A stretch of DNA of 45,223 nucleotides from Desulfobacteraceae bacterium (lineage in GTDB: Bacteria; Desulfobacterota; DSM-4660; Desulfatiglandales; B25-G16), in the NCBI GenBank assembly GCA_030612685.1, contig JAUWNK010000002.1, positions 48,001-93,223 of the forward strand, written 5' to 3'. Made by a program: the position numbers and the translations under genes. Below are positions 16,021 to 24,543 of the stretch, piece by piece (positions within the stretch are counted from its first letter, which is position 1; every line of letters starts with the position of its first letter). The notes beneath the pieces are model-generated. The model saw only the letters and a program-made list of their open reading frames with translations. It did no database searches and was not told the DNA's origin.

Positions 16021-17193
16021 TTAAAGGCTTTCCCCGATAAGCTGTTGTACCATCTCGTTTGGGCCAAGATATATCTGCACTATTTTTGCATCCCTCATAT
16101 ACTTTTCCACCGGATATTCCTTAGAATACCCATAGGAGCCCATTACCTGAACACAATTTGATGTAACCTCCATGGCCATATTAGTCGGAAATACCTTGGC
16201 CATGTCAGAATGCCTCGCCCTGTTTGGATCTCTCACTCTCAAAGACCATGATGCCCTGTAGACAAGAAGCCGTGCCGCATCAATTTTTGTGGCCATGTCT
16301 GCAAACATCGCTGAAATCAGGCTGTGCTTGATAAGAGGCTTTCCACCAACAACCCTGTCTTTACAATATTTAAGTGCATATTCAAATGCACCTCTGGCCA
16401 TCCCAACAGAGATCATTCCCGCACCCAATCTATTATAGGCTACGGTTGTCTGGAGGATTTTATGTCCATCACCTATTTTGCCAAGAAGATTGTTCTTGGG
16501 GACACGAACATCTTCAAATATAACTTCCCTGTTCTGGTCTTCTGGCATCCCCATCTTTCTTTCAATCTTACCAAAGGAAAGACCAGGTGTATCCTTCTCC
16601 ACGACAATTATGCAGGATCCTTTGTCTTCTAACTTTGGGTCAGTTGTGGCAATTACAACATAATGGGAAGCGATACCGGCATTACTGGGCCATATCTTTA
16701 CGCCATTTATGATATAATCATCTCCGTCTTCTTTGATGATAGTTTTTACGGTCCTTAATCGCATCCTACTGTCTTCAATATCTGCACCTGAAGCAGGCTC
16801 TGTCATACAGATACATCCCAGATTAGCCTCATCTCTCGAGGCCAGTGGCCTAAGGAAACGTTCCCTTTGCTCTTCATTAGCTGCTATTATGATAGGTGTT
16901 TGGGCAAACCACGTATCACCGATAACGCAGGCAACACCGCCATTTACAGCAGCAAGCTCTTCTAAGACCGCCATAATTGTCATCCCGTCTGCCCCTGTTC
17001 CTCCATATTTAGGATCAATAGTTAATCCCATAAAACCCAGCTCTGCCGCCTTCTTTAATACCTGTGGCATAATTCTGTGGGTTTCCCAGTCGTCATCAAA
17101 CTTGTCATTAAGTGGTTTTATCTCTTTTTCAGCAAATTTTCTTGCCATTTCTTGAAATTGCCGTCTTTCTTCTGAAAGTTGAAAATTATACAT
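16021..17193 (-). CDS. Acyl-CoA dehydrogenase family protein 1
   Basis: A 390-residue acyl-CoA dehydrogenase: N-terminal helices, a FAD-contacting segment GCICMTEPASGADI (about 126-139), and the usual C-terminal MGSYGYSKEYPVEKYMRDAK region. The place of the catalytic Glu of SCAD/MCAD (the YEG motif) reads Y375-L376-G377, and the alternative base position of isovaleryl/long-chain enzymes is N254, so no standard base is seen; it may use another residue or catalyse another reaction. It should reduce FAD with a CoA thioester and pass electrons to the EtfBA encoded upstream on the same strand, 374 bases away. An AGGAGGGTT site is present before the ATG. Confidence 0.9.
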   Translation of the reverse strand: MYNFQLSEERRQFQEMARKFAEKEIKPLNDKFDDDWETHRIMPQVLKKAAELGFMGLTIDPKYGGTGADGMTIMAVLEELAAVNGGVACVIGDTWFAQTPIIIAANEEQRERFLRPLASRDEANLGCICMTEPASGADIEDSRMRLRTVKTIIKEDGDDYIINGVKIWPSNAGIASHYVVIATTDPKLEDKGSCIIVVEKDTPGLSFGKIERKMGMPEDQNREVIFEDVRVPKNNLLGKIGDGHKILQTTVAYNRLGAGMISVGMARGAFEYALKYCKDRVVGGKPLIKHSLISAMFADMATKIDAARLLVYRASWSLRVRDPNRARHSDMAKVFPTNMAMEVTSNCVQVMGSYGYSKEYPVEKYMRDAKIVQIYLGPNEMVQQLIGESL

Positions 17194-17279
17194 GATAACC
17201 CTCCTTTCTTATTTTTATTCTTTCCTAGATTGAGAGATTCTTGCATGCCAAGATGGCCAAACAACGGTAGGACAGCCGT

Positions 17280-17380
17280 CCCTGGCCCAGACCTGATTTA
17301 TAACGGATGCTTGTATAGACATTGCTTGTGAAATAATACAACGATTACATTATTTTCTGGCAATGTCGCACCAGGGCGGG
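17280..17380 (-). repeat. 101-bp constant-end element, copy D
   Basis: On the minus strand, 101 bases from CCCGCCCTGGTGCGAC to AATCAGGTCTGGGCCAGGG. Its interior forms a hairpin: GACATTGC pairs with GCAATGTC and AAATAAT with ATTATTT. Flanking GGACAGCC and GGCTGTCC arms show that it sits inside another palindromic repeat. It separates etfA from the downstream dehydrogenase. Confidence 0.8.
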
Positions 17381-17453
17381 CTCGGCTGTCCTTGGATTTC
17401 ATCTCTTAGGACAGGCGAGACGCCTGTCCTACTGGTTTAAACATTAGAATCGC

Positions 17454-17563
17454 TGAACATATCGCACCTACGGTGCGGACCTGTAGGGGTTCGATTAATC
17501 GAACCCGCAATGACGGGCGTCATAAATGCCGCCCCTACAAGTACTTAAAAAGGAAATTCCTAA
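17454..17563. repeat. 110-bp repeat, inverted copy of 44822-44930
   Basis: It contains TATCGCACC...GGTGCGGACC, then CTGTAGGGGTTCGATTAATC, and a TTAAAAAGGAAATTCCTA end. The reverse complement matches 44822-44930 closely. It is immediately downstream of etfA and largely palindromic. The TAGGGGTTCGAT...CGAACCCCTA core also occurs in the inverted repeat at 33.2 and 40.2 kb. Confidence 0.8.
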
Positions 17564-17567
17564 GCAA

Positions 17568-18587
17568 TCAAGTTAGGTCTTTGATGCTTTTCAACTCTTT
17601 AATAAGTGCTGGAACAATCTTGCTCACATCCCCGATAATACCATAATCTGCAAAGTTAAAGATATCGGCCTTTGGGTTGGTATTTATGGCTACAATAAGC
17701 TCGCTATTTATCATTCCGGCAGAGTGCTGTATCGCTCCTGAAACCCCACAACCTATATAAAGCCTAGGTCTGATCGTCTTTCCTGTCTGGCCAATCTTTT
17801 TATCTTCAGAGATCCAGCCCGCATCTACCGGAAGGCTTGTTGTCCCTATTTGGGCACCCAATAGATCAGCAAGCTCCTTTAACATTTCAAATCCTTCTTG
17901 ATTGTCGACACCCATACCTGCAGCTACGACCTTATCTGCCTCCTCTAAAGAAACAGCATCGGAAGTTGACCTGACAGTTTCAAGAACCTTAACCTTGGTA
18001 TCCGCCTCCTTTAGATTTATATCTATGTATATTAGCTCCCCTTTTCTTCCCCTATCTTGTGCCTTTAATTCCATAACACCTGGCCTGACTGTTACCATCT
18101 GGGGCCTATGAAAAGGACAGACAATATCTGCCATGAGATTCCTGCCAAAGAAGGGCTTTATGGCAATTATCAGTCTCATCTCGGTATCAATATCGAGTTC
18201 AGTGCAGTCAGCGGTGCAGCCTGTGTTCAGTCTTGCAGATAACCTTGGAGCTAAATCTCTTCCTATGCATGTTGCTCCAATCAACAGTATCTCGGGTTTT
18301 TCCTTTAAAACCTGTTCAACAATAATATCCGTGTAAACCTCGGTCCGGTAATCTTTGGCAATAGGATCATCTGCTATGATAACCCTGTCAGCTCCATAGT
18401 AGATCAGCTCTTGTGCAATCCCTGAAACGTTTTCACCAATAAGGATAGCAGTAACATCTGCACCGAGCTTATCCGCAAGGGTGCGTCCTTCGTCCAATAA
18501 TTCAAGGGAAACCCGGGCTGGGTTTCCATCTCTTTGCTCGATAAAGACACATAATCCATTATATTCTTCAAGATTGTCAGTTGACAT
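17568..18587 (-). CDS. etfA: Electron transfer flavoprotein alpha subunit
   Basis: A 339-residue EtfA. The C-terminal FAD-binding domain is clear: GCGVSGAIQHSAGM followed by LIVAINTNPKADIFNFADYG and the IVPALIKELK end. The N-terminal domain opens with GLCVFIEQRDGNPARVSLEL. It lacks an extra N-terminal ferredoxin domain. It forms a heterodimer with EtfB, encoded seven bases upstream on the same strand, and accepts electrons from acyl-CoA dehydrogenases in the cytoplasm. Which downstream acceptor it uses (membrane quinone via ETF:quinone oxidoreductase, or an iron-sulfur partner) is not shown in the window. Confidence 0.95.
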   Translation of the reverse strand: MSTDNLEEYNGLCVFIEQRDGNPARVSLELLDEGRTLADKLGADVTAILIGENVSGIAQELIYYGADRVIIADDPIAKDYRTEVYTDIIVEQVLKEKPEILLIGATCIGRDLAPRLSARLNTGCTADCTELDIDTEMRLIIAIKPFFGRNLMADIVCPFHRPQMVTVRPGVMELKAQDRGRKGELIYIDINLKEADTKVKVLETVRSTSDAVSLEEADKVVAAGMGVDNQEGFEMLKELADLLGAQIGTTSLPVDAGWISEDKKIGQTGKTIRPRLYIGCGVSGAIQHSAGMINSELIVAINTNPKADIFNFADYGIIGDVSKIVPALIKELKSIKDLT

Positions 18588-18594
18588 ATAAACC

Positions 18595-19383
18595 TCAAAG
18601 CAGATCTTTGTTTTTCAATATTTGAATCAACTCTCTGGCTACTTTATCTGGCTCCCCTTCCAATAGAGTAATCTCTCCTTTTTTTACTATTTTAGTGTAA
18701 ACTTTTCTGGATTGTGTCGGGGAACCTTTTAGTCCGATCCGTTCTTTATCACCTCCAAGATTTCCTACACCCCACACTAATACATCTTTCTCCCTGTAGG
18801 CCTCCATGATGCTGTCCATGGGAGGGATTCTTGGTTGATTCATTTCCCTTTCAACTGTTATTAAAGCAGGGAAGGACGTTTTCAGGATTCTAAAGCCATC
18901 TTCCAGCTTTTGTTTTATCCTAACTGAATTACTATTTATGATAATCTCCATTGCATTGGTTAATTGCGGCAAATTCAATAATTCCGCAAGCTGGGGGCCT
19001 ACCTGGGCTGTCATACCATCTGATGACTCTTTGCCGCAAAGGATGAGATCAAACCTAACAATCTTTTTCAAGGCAAGGCTTAAGGCATAAGAGGTGGACA
19101 GGGTATCGGCTCCTGCAAATTGTCTATCACTCAGTAATATAGCCTTATCAGCCCCCATGCCCAAGGCCTCTCTGAGGGCATCCCCTGCCTGGGGAGGACC
19201 CATCGAGATGGCGGTTATCAACCCTCCATGTTTTTCTCTTAACTGGAGGGCTGCCTCTATGGCATTTTTATCATTAGGGTTTAAAATTCCCCCAGTACTT
19301 TCCCTGATAAGGGTACCTGTCTTGGGATCCCAACCTATCTCGTTTGTCTCCGGTACTTGCTTAATACAGACAACTATATCCAT
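18595..19383 (-). CDS. etfB: Electron transfer flavoprotein beta subunit
   Basis: A 262-residue EtfB. It begins MDIVVCIKQVPETNEIGWDP and has the conserved NPNDKNAIEAALQLREKHGG (about 36-55), the GMGADKAILLSDRQFAGADT AMP-site segment, and the signature region LILCGKESSDGMTAQVGPQL. It precedes etfA by seven bases, the usual order of etfBA operons. Together with the acyl-CoA dehydrogenases on both sides it makes an electron-removal unit for CoA-thioester oxidation. Whether this pair bifurcates cannot be judged by eye. Confidence 0.95.
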   Translation of the reverse strand: MDIVVCIKQVPETNEIGWDPKTGTLIRESTGGILNPNDKNAIEAALQLREKHGGLITAISMGPPQAGDALREALGMGADKAILLSDRQFAGADTLSTSYALSLALKKIVRFDLILCGKESSDGMTAQVGPQLAELLNLPQLTNAMEIIINSNSVRIKQKLEDGFRILKTSFPALITVEREMNQPRIPPMDSIMEAYREKDVLVWGVGNLGGDKERIGLKGSPTQSRKVYTKIVKKGEITLLEGEPDKVARELIQILKNKDLL

Positions 19384-19467
19384 TTTTGCAGGCTTTAGGT
19401 AAGTGATCAGGACCTAATTAGGTTTGTTGGCTTTGTTATTAAGTATGGTTTTATTAATTTATTTTCA

Positions 19468-19700
19468 CCGCAGAGACGCAGAGAGCGCAAAGGTTTAGTT
19501 ATTTTTTGCTTTCCCCTGAGAGGGGGGAAAGCAAAAAGACCCAGCCCTGCGGGACTAACTCTCTAACTCATTTACAATTCAAACTATACTATCTCGCATA
19601 ATGATCATATTAAAATTCAAAGGCAAGCTTTTCCCTTGGCGACCTCTCAACGACAGGGGAAAAATCTTTCTTCTCTACGCCCTCAGCGTCTTTGCGTTGA
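19468..19700. repeat. CGCAGAGACGCAGAG-type inverted repeat with hairpin
   Basis: The 343-base gap between etfB and the next dehydrogenase contains a GACGCAGAGAGCGCAAAGG arm (19468-19493) and an inverted arm CTACGCCCTCAGCGTCTTTG (19674-19693). Between them, TTTTTTGCTTTCCCC (19502-19516) pairs with GGGGAAAGCAAAAA (19524-19537). No U-tract follows in either direction, so it is listed as a repeat, not a terminator. Confidence 0.6.
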
Positions 19701-19726
19701 ACTGCTATTTCTTTTCTTTAGATTCC

Positions 19727-20854
19727 TTACGAACGGGCCAATGCAGAACCAACAAGTGTCTTTTGAATCTCAGTGCTGGAAGCAGTGATCCCTGCATGGG
19801 CAATCGCTCTATAGAGTCTTTCTATCTTGTAGTCCTTGCAGTAACCATAAGAGCCATGTATTTGTAATGCCTTTCTGGCAACTTCCTGGATAGCAGGGAC
19901 AACAAAGAGTTTTAGTGCTGCTGAATCTACCTGGATATCACCACCTTCATCCTGCTTGGAGGCTATCCTGTAAGTCCACCATCTGCAAGCCTCAATTGAG
20001 GCGTGCATATCTGCCAACATCCACTGAAATCCCTGCATTGCGGTCATTGGTCTTCCCCTGACCATTCTCTCTTTAGCATATTTTAATGATTCATTTAAGC
20101 ACTCCTGCCCCATGCCGACCATAAAAGCCATCTGCTGAACCCTTTCACCAGCAATCCACCTGAGTAAGATATGAAAGCCTTTACCTTTTTCACCCAGGAT
20201 ATCTTCCTTTGGCACCTTAACGTCTTTTAGAAAAACATCTACCAGGTCTTGCCCAGCAAGGCCCATCAGGGCCCATGGTTTTGACCAGGTGTAACCCTCA
20301 GACCTTTTATCTACAATAAATGCTGTAACCTTTTCTGTTTCGTCCTTTGCATAAAAAACCCCGTATCCTTTCTTACTCCCATGGGAGATGAATCTCTTTG
20401 TTCCATTCAATACATAATAATCTCCATCTGGTTTAGCAGTCGTGGTAATTGCGGTGGGATCTGATCCAGTGCCTGGTTCAGTAAATGCCATAGCTGGACA
20501 TAGTGATCCATCGCACAGAGGAGGGACAAATCGTTTCCGTATATCCTCTGAACCCCAATTATAGATAGTTTCTGCAATACTATTGCAAAAAGCCACAAGA
20601 AAGGCAGCTGCCGATCCTGTTTTTGCAAGCTCTTCGAGAATTAAGATAATATTGAGGGCACTTGACCCAATGCCTCCATATTCCTTCGGGATCATCATGC
20701 CCAGCATTCTTGCCTTGGCAAACTTTTGCAAGATATCATCCGGAAGAGCATCTTCTTCCTCAACCTTGGCCATAATTGGGTCAATTTCCTGCTCGGCAAA
20801 ATCCCGAGCTGCCTTGACCATCATTTTACTTTCACCTGACAGGGTAAAATCCAT
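19727..20854 (-). CDS. Acyl-CoA dehydrogenase family protein 2
   Basis: A 375-residue acyl-CoA dehydrogenase with a FAD-site AMAFTEPGTGSDPTAI (about 121-136) and the C-terminal IHGSYGYCKDYKIERLYRAI. The usual C-terminal catalytic Glu is absent: the YEGTTEI position reads TASSTEI with A358 in place of Glu. However a Glu (E237 in IAGERVQQMA) stands at the position used as base by isovaleryl-CoA and long-chain acyl-CoA dehydrogenases, suggesting a branched-chain or bulky substrate. It is upstream of etfBA on the same strand. The start ATG follows a GGAGAG site. Confidence 0.9.
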   Translation of the reverse strand: MDFTLSGESKMMVKAARDFAEQEIDPIMAKVEEEDALPDDILQKFAKARMLGMMIPKEYGGIGSSALNIILILEELAKTGSAAAFLVAFCNSIAETIYNWGSEDIRKRFVPPLCDGSLCPAMAFTEPGTGSDPTAITTTAKPDGDYYVLNGTKRFISHGSKKGYGVFYAKDETEKVTAFIVDKRSEGYTWSKPWALMGLAGQDLVDVFLKDVKVPKEDILGEKGKGFHILLRWIAGERVQQMAFMVGMGQECLNESLKYAKERMVRGRPMTAMQGFQWMLADMHASIEACRWWTYRIASKQDEGGDIQVDSAALKLFVVPAIQEVARKALQIHGSYGYCKDYKIERLYRAIAHAGITASSTEIQKTLVGSALARS

Positions 20855-20956
20855 TTTTCTCTCCTTTCCTTGATTAAATAGCCAAAAAATGGCCTAATTA
20901 TTTTCTATTTATAATTTAACACTTTTAGATAACTGGAGTTTACACAGTTTTTAGAG

Positions 20957-21123
20957 GAATCCATTGTTCCTGAGCGAAAATTTGCTGGGAGCAGTGGGGC
21001 ACCCATCGAGGTGAGCAGGAAGGGGAAAGCCCAGCCTTTAGAGCGGGGAAGGGGCAAGTATTCCCCACCTGCGAGCCCGATAGGGTCACTGCGGAAGCTA
21101 TGAAGCGTAGGAACATTGGATTC
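20957..21123. repeat. Long-hairpin MITE-like element with TIRs
   Basis: A terminal GAATCCATTGTTCC (20957-20970) is inverted as GGAACATTGGATTC (21110-21123). Inside, GCAGTG and CATCGAGGTGAGCAGG-type segments pair with CCTGCGAGCCCGATAGGG and CACTGC, so nearly the whole 167 bases can form one imperfect hairpin. No coding capacity. It lies upstream of acyl-CoA dehydrogenase 2. Confidence 0.7.
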
Positions 21124-21318
21124 TACTTACAAAATCTGAATTTATTGATTAAATCAATAGATTCATTAAGACTGATCAAAATTTTTAAAGAAAGTCCAGT
21201 GAGACAAATATTGACAAAAATAAAAATCTCCTTATCAATTAATTAAACGTCTCGAAAATTCTACAACTTAGTGAAAATAAATGGCTTTTTTAAGGCCTGA
21301 GTTTCTGCCTCACACATG

Positions 21319-21471
21319 CAATAATGGAATGGTGGAATATTGGAATGTTGATTTAAAAAGGAAGTTACTCATTTATTAATTTCCTTGTCAAGAGGGGTTT
21401 TGCCAATAAACCATTATCCCATTTTCCCAGAACCCATTATTCCATGATTCCAGTATTCCAACATTCCAATT
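21319..21471. repeat. TGGAATATTGGAATG-type inverted repeat
   Basis: Iterated TGGAAT units (21324-21349) are inverted as ATTCC-rich iterations (21438-21469), with about 85 bases between. Low-complexity palindromic intergenic repeat between the minus-strand dehydrogenase and the next plus-strand gene. Confidence 0.6.
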
Positions 21472-21523
21472 GTGAGCGAAGCGAACTAAGTTCAATCTAC
21501 TCAAATAACAAGAAGTATTTTAT

Positions 21524-21850
21524 ATGAAAAAGGAATATACTCATATATTAAATGATTCAATAGAATCCATCTCCGGGCACTATACCTTTTTTGAGGAAAG
21601 GCACCTAAACTATAATAGCAAAGATGTCCTTTATCTACTTGGTACGGCCTCACTTGATTCATCTTGCTGCGGGATCGGTGGATGCCTATTTGCCCATGTT
21701 ATAGGTTTTGTCTCAGGCTGGCATTACAAAAGAGATAAAAGAGGCCTGCCTGTATCCTCTATTGAGACTATTTCTGACAATATCATTCAAACAGAAATCA
21801 GCCAGCTCATTAAAGCGGATGGAATGGTCTCTCAAGTAAATTACCGGTAA
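21524..21850 (+). CDS. Conserved-looking hypothetical protein
   Basis: A 108-residue protein I do not recognise. The centre (TASLDSSCCGIGGCLFAHVI) has three Cys and a glycine-rich hydrophobic stretch and may bind a metal or dip into the membrane; the following GFVSGWHYKRDKRGLPVSSI is basic. The composition and codon pattern look coding, but no strong ribosome-binding site is present. It is the only plus-strand gene in the 16-33 kb minus-strand block and ends at the base next to the stop codon of the convergent thiolase gene. Confidence 0.6.
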   Translation: MKKEYTHILNDSIESISGHYTFFEERHLNYNSKDVLYLLGTASLDSSCCGIGGCLFAHVIGFVSGWHYKRDKRGLPVSSIETISDNIIQTEISQLIKADGMVSQVNYR

Positions 21851-23047
21851 CTACAACCCCACGATTACTAAGCTAATGACATTCAACTGCGGGAACCCAC
21901 CTAAGTTATGGGTAAGACCAATCTTAGGATCCTTGATTTGCCTTTCTCCGGCCTTTCCTTGAAGTTGCTTGTACATCTCATACATCATCCTTAATCCGGA
22001 GGCCGCAATGGGATGGCCAAAGCATTTCAGACCTCCGTCAGGCTGGGAAGGTATCTTGCCTTCTATAGCAAAAAAGCCATCTTCAATATCATTTCTTGCC
22101 TTTCCTCGAGGTGATATCTGTAAATCTTCATAGGTAACAAGCTCGGTGATGGAGAAGCAGTCATGCAATTCCATCATACTGATTTCCTCCCGGGGATTTT
22201 TTATACCTGCCTCTTCATATGCCCTAATCGCCGTCCTGACTGTGCTCTCAACATAGGTGCCATCCCATTCCGTGTACCCTAATTCCTCGCCGGAACTGAT
22301 CCCGATCTGGAGCGCCTTTATTGATACAGGATCGGCTCTGAAACCTTTGGCTATATCAGCCCTGCACACAATAGCTGCCGCTGCCCCATCACTCACACCA
22401 CAGCAGTCAAAAAGACCAAGTGGGGATGCAATTATTGGGGCATTTAATACATCTTCTTCTGTGATAACCCTTTTGAGGTGGGCCTTTGGATTTTTGGCAC
22501 CATTTTTATGACTGTTGACCGAGATCTTGGCCAGGACCCTTTTGCCTTCCTCTACAGACATACCGTATTTGGAGAAATACCTGTTAGCCATCATTGCAAA
22601 TGCACCGGGGGCGCTTATACCAGGAAAGATAACCCTGTATTTTGTGCCCAGGGTCGTGCTCATCTCCGGAAGACCACCATAGCCCGTATCCTTTAGCTTT
22701 TCTGCTCCAAGGGCCAAAGCAATATCACAGGCACCAGAGGCAACTCCATAAACTGCACCCCTTAATGCCTCAGAACCACTGGCACAAAGGTTCTCAATCC
22801 TGGTTACCGGTATAAACGGTAATTTTAAAGTCCTGCTCAGAACTAGGGCAGATTTCCCAACATTGAATTCATCATAACAAGAGCCATACCAGGCTGCCTG
22901 AATATCCTTTTTCTCTATCCCTGCATCCTCAATTGCTTCAGTAAATGCCTCAACGATTAAATCCTCGGAGCCTTTGTCCCAGTGCTCCCCAAATTTGGTA
23001 CAACCCATTCCAATAATAGCAACCTTATCCTTTATCCCTTCTGCCAT
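21851..23047 (-). CDS. Thiolase family protein (SCP2/lipid-transfer type) 1
   Basis: A 398-residue thiolase of the SCP2/SCPx or archaeal acetyl-CoA acetyltransferase type. The nucleophile is C88 in RIENLCASGSEALRGA. The other conserved elements are MMELHDCFSITELV, GGLKCFGHPIAASGLRM (catalytic His) and the C-terminal GLTHNLGGFPQLN that replaces the second Cys of classical thiolases. Such proteins cleave or form 3-ketoacyl-CoA and usually need a DUF35 OB-fold partner. That partner is probably the DUF35 domain fused to the HMGCS-like protein encoded 28 bases upstream. Confidence 0.92.
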   Translation of the reverse strand: MAEGIKDKVAIIGMGCTKFGEHWDKGSEDLIVEAFTEAIEDAGIEKKDIQAAWYGSCYDEFNVGKSALVLSRTLKLPFIPVTRIENLCASGSEALRGAVYGVASGACDIALALGAEKLKDTGYGGLPEMSTTLGTKYRVIFPGISAPGAFAMMANRYFSKYGMSVEEGKRVLAKISVNSHKNGAKNPKAHLKRVITEEDVLNAPIIASPLGLFDCCGVSDGAAAAIVCRADIAKGFRADPVSIKALQIGISSGEELGYTEWDGTYVESTVRTAIRAYEEAGIKNPREEISMMELHDCFSITELVTYEDLQISPRGKARNDIEDGFFAIEGKIPSQPDGGLKCFGHPIAASGLRMMYEMYKQLQGKAGERQIKDPKIGLTHNLGGFPQLNVISLVIVGL

Positions 23048-23075
23048 TTTTATCTCCTTAGCTATTTTCCATGAA

Positions 23076-24530
23076 TTATAATCTTATAGGTACTGCCTTC
23101 CAAAAATAACCAACAATACCACCTCTTTCATCAACATATTTTCTCCTGAAGCTTATCTCAACTGGCATTCCGATCTCCATTGATTCAAGATCACAATCAG
23201 TAACATCAAACCAGTACCTGCCACCTCCATCAAAATCAGTAACTGCATATATTCCCGGTGGATTGGGCGTAAAGGCCAACATATCCCCTGTAAAACTAAA
23301 AACCTTTCCTTTTTTATCAGAGAACCTGTAAGGCTCCATCTCATCAATGGCACCACAGTCAGGATTCACGCATACCCTTTGTACGGGATATTGTGGAGTA
23401 CCGCATTTTTTACACCGGGTTCCACATAGGCCTAATATCTCTCTTCTGTCTCTCCATGTTAAAGACAAGGCTGTGTAAGGTATGGCTTCGGCCCTGATTC
23501 CCCCTTCTGTAGAGATAAAATTCCTAAATGCCAGATACTTCTCGTAACTATCGAGTTCCCTTTTTGATTCTAAATACCTTTTAACCCCTCTCTTTTGACC
23601 TTTTACCTTTTCTATCTCCTCTGTCACATGGAATAATAGGGCATCACTCCCATTACCAAAACCGGCTACGATCAACTTATCTCCGGGACTTGAATCTTCA
23701 AGGGCCGAGATTAATATCATCAAAGGATAAGCGGCGCCGGTATTCCCCATAACAGTCATCAGATGATCTTGAACTTGACCTGGCTCAAATCCCAATTTTT
23801 TACATATTAAGGCATGATCCCGGGGATAAATGCCGGGAAAGATCACCTTGGCTATATCCTTTTGCTGGAGATCATATTTAGAGAGGAGACCTGATATGGC
23901 CTCAGGTATAAATTTTCTATAGCCTTGCTCCCTTCCAAATCTATCCTCCCAGGACCTATCAGCCTTATCATTCTCTGTTCTCCAATGATCTGGAAAATCA
24001 TAGGAAACACAGTAGTAGCCTTCCCAGCTTGCAATTACCCCATCATCTCCTAATAACAGAGATGCTGCACCGTCACTGAAGCTAAGCTCTTGAGAACTAC
24101 CGGGTTTACCAACCCTGACGTCTGATGCACATAAAAGGATGCTATTTGCTGAGCCAGCGCCAATACTATCGATTGCTGCAATCAATGCAGACGTACCGGC
24201 ACTGGTGGAGTCGGTAAAATCAGCAGTCCTGATTTGACTTTTTAGGTCTAAGGCTGTCCCTATTATACTGGCACACCTTCTTTCCTTGAATGGTGATGTG
24301 GTTGTAGCAAAGTAGAGACCATCAACATAATCCCTCTCAAATCCCTCCAAACAGTTCATGGCAGAGGCAACGGCCATGGTTACACTGTCTTCATCAAAAT
24401 TGGCCACACACTTTTCTCCCTTCATATAAGTAGCCTGATGAAGCCAGCCCATGACCTTAAAAACAATGTCCCTATTGATTCTGTTTAAGGGGAGATAACC
24501 ACCATAAGATACAATACCTTTCATCTTCAT
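23076..24530 (-). CDS. HMG-CoA synthase-like domain fused to DUF35, catalytic Cys and His absent
   Basis: A 484-residue two-part protein. Residues 1 to about 345 form a ketosynthase III/HMG-CoA-synthase-like fold; residues about 360-484 form a DUF35 unit with a zinc ribbon (C373, C376, C387, C392) and an OB fold (GKVFSFTGDMLAFTPNPPGI). In true HMG-CoA synthases a Cys lies in an AC-x-GGT motif; here it reads S108-T109-S110-A111-G112-T113. The His of the FHQP motif aligns with P232 (FPGIYP). The later GNTGAAYP segment (262-269) is kept. It therefore probably does not condense by the normal route. It lies in one operon with a thiolase and a dehydrogenase (13- and 28-base gaps). Confidence 0.85.
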   Translation of the reverse strand: MKMKGIVSYGGYLPLNRINRDIVFKVMGWLHQATYMKGEKCVANFDEDSVTMAVASAMNCLEGFERDYVDGLYFATTTSPFKERRCASIIGTALDLKSQIRTADFTDSTSAGTSALIAAIDSIGAGSANSILLCASDVRVGKPGSSQELSFSDGAASLLLGDDGVIASWEGYYCVSYDFPDHWRTENDKADRSWEDRFGREQGYRKFIPEAISGLLSKYDLQQKDIAKVIFPGIYPRDHALICKKLGFEPGQVQDHLMTVMGNTGAAYPLMILISALEDSSPGDKLIVAGFGNGSDALLFHVTEEIEKVKGQKRGVKRYLESKRELDSYEKYLAFRNFISTEGGIRAEAIPYTALSLTWRDRREILGLCGTRCKKCGTPQYPVQRVCVNPDCGAIDEMEPYRFSDKKGKVFSFTGDMLAFTPNPPGIYAVTDFDGGGRYWFDVTDCDLESMEIGMPVEISFRRKYVDERGGIVGYFWKAVPIRL

Positions 24531-24543
24531 TGACCTCCTTTTT

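Noticed and set aside
19502-19537. TTTTTTGCTTTCCCC hairpin as an intrinsic terminator
   Set aside because: No T-tract follows in either direction; T-runs are part of the stem.
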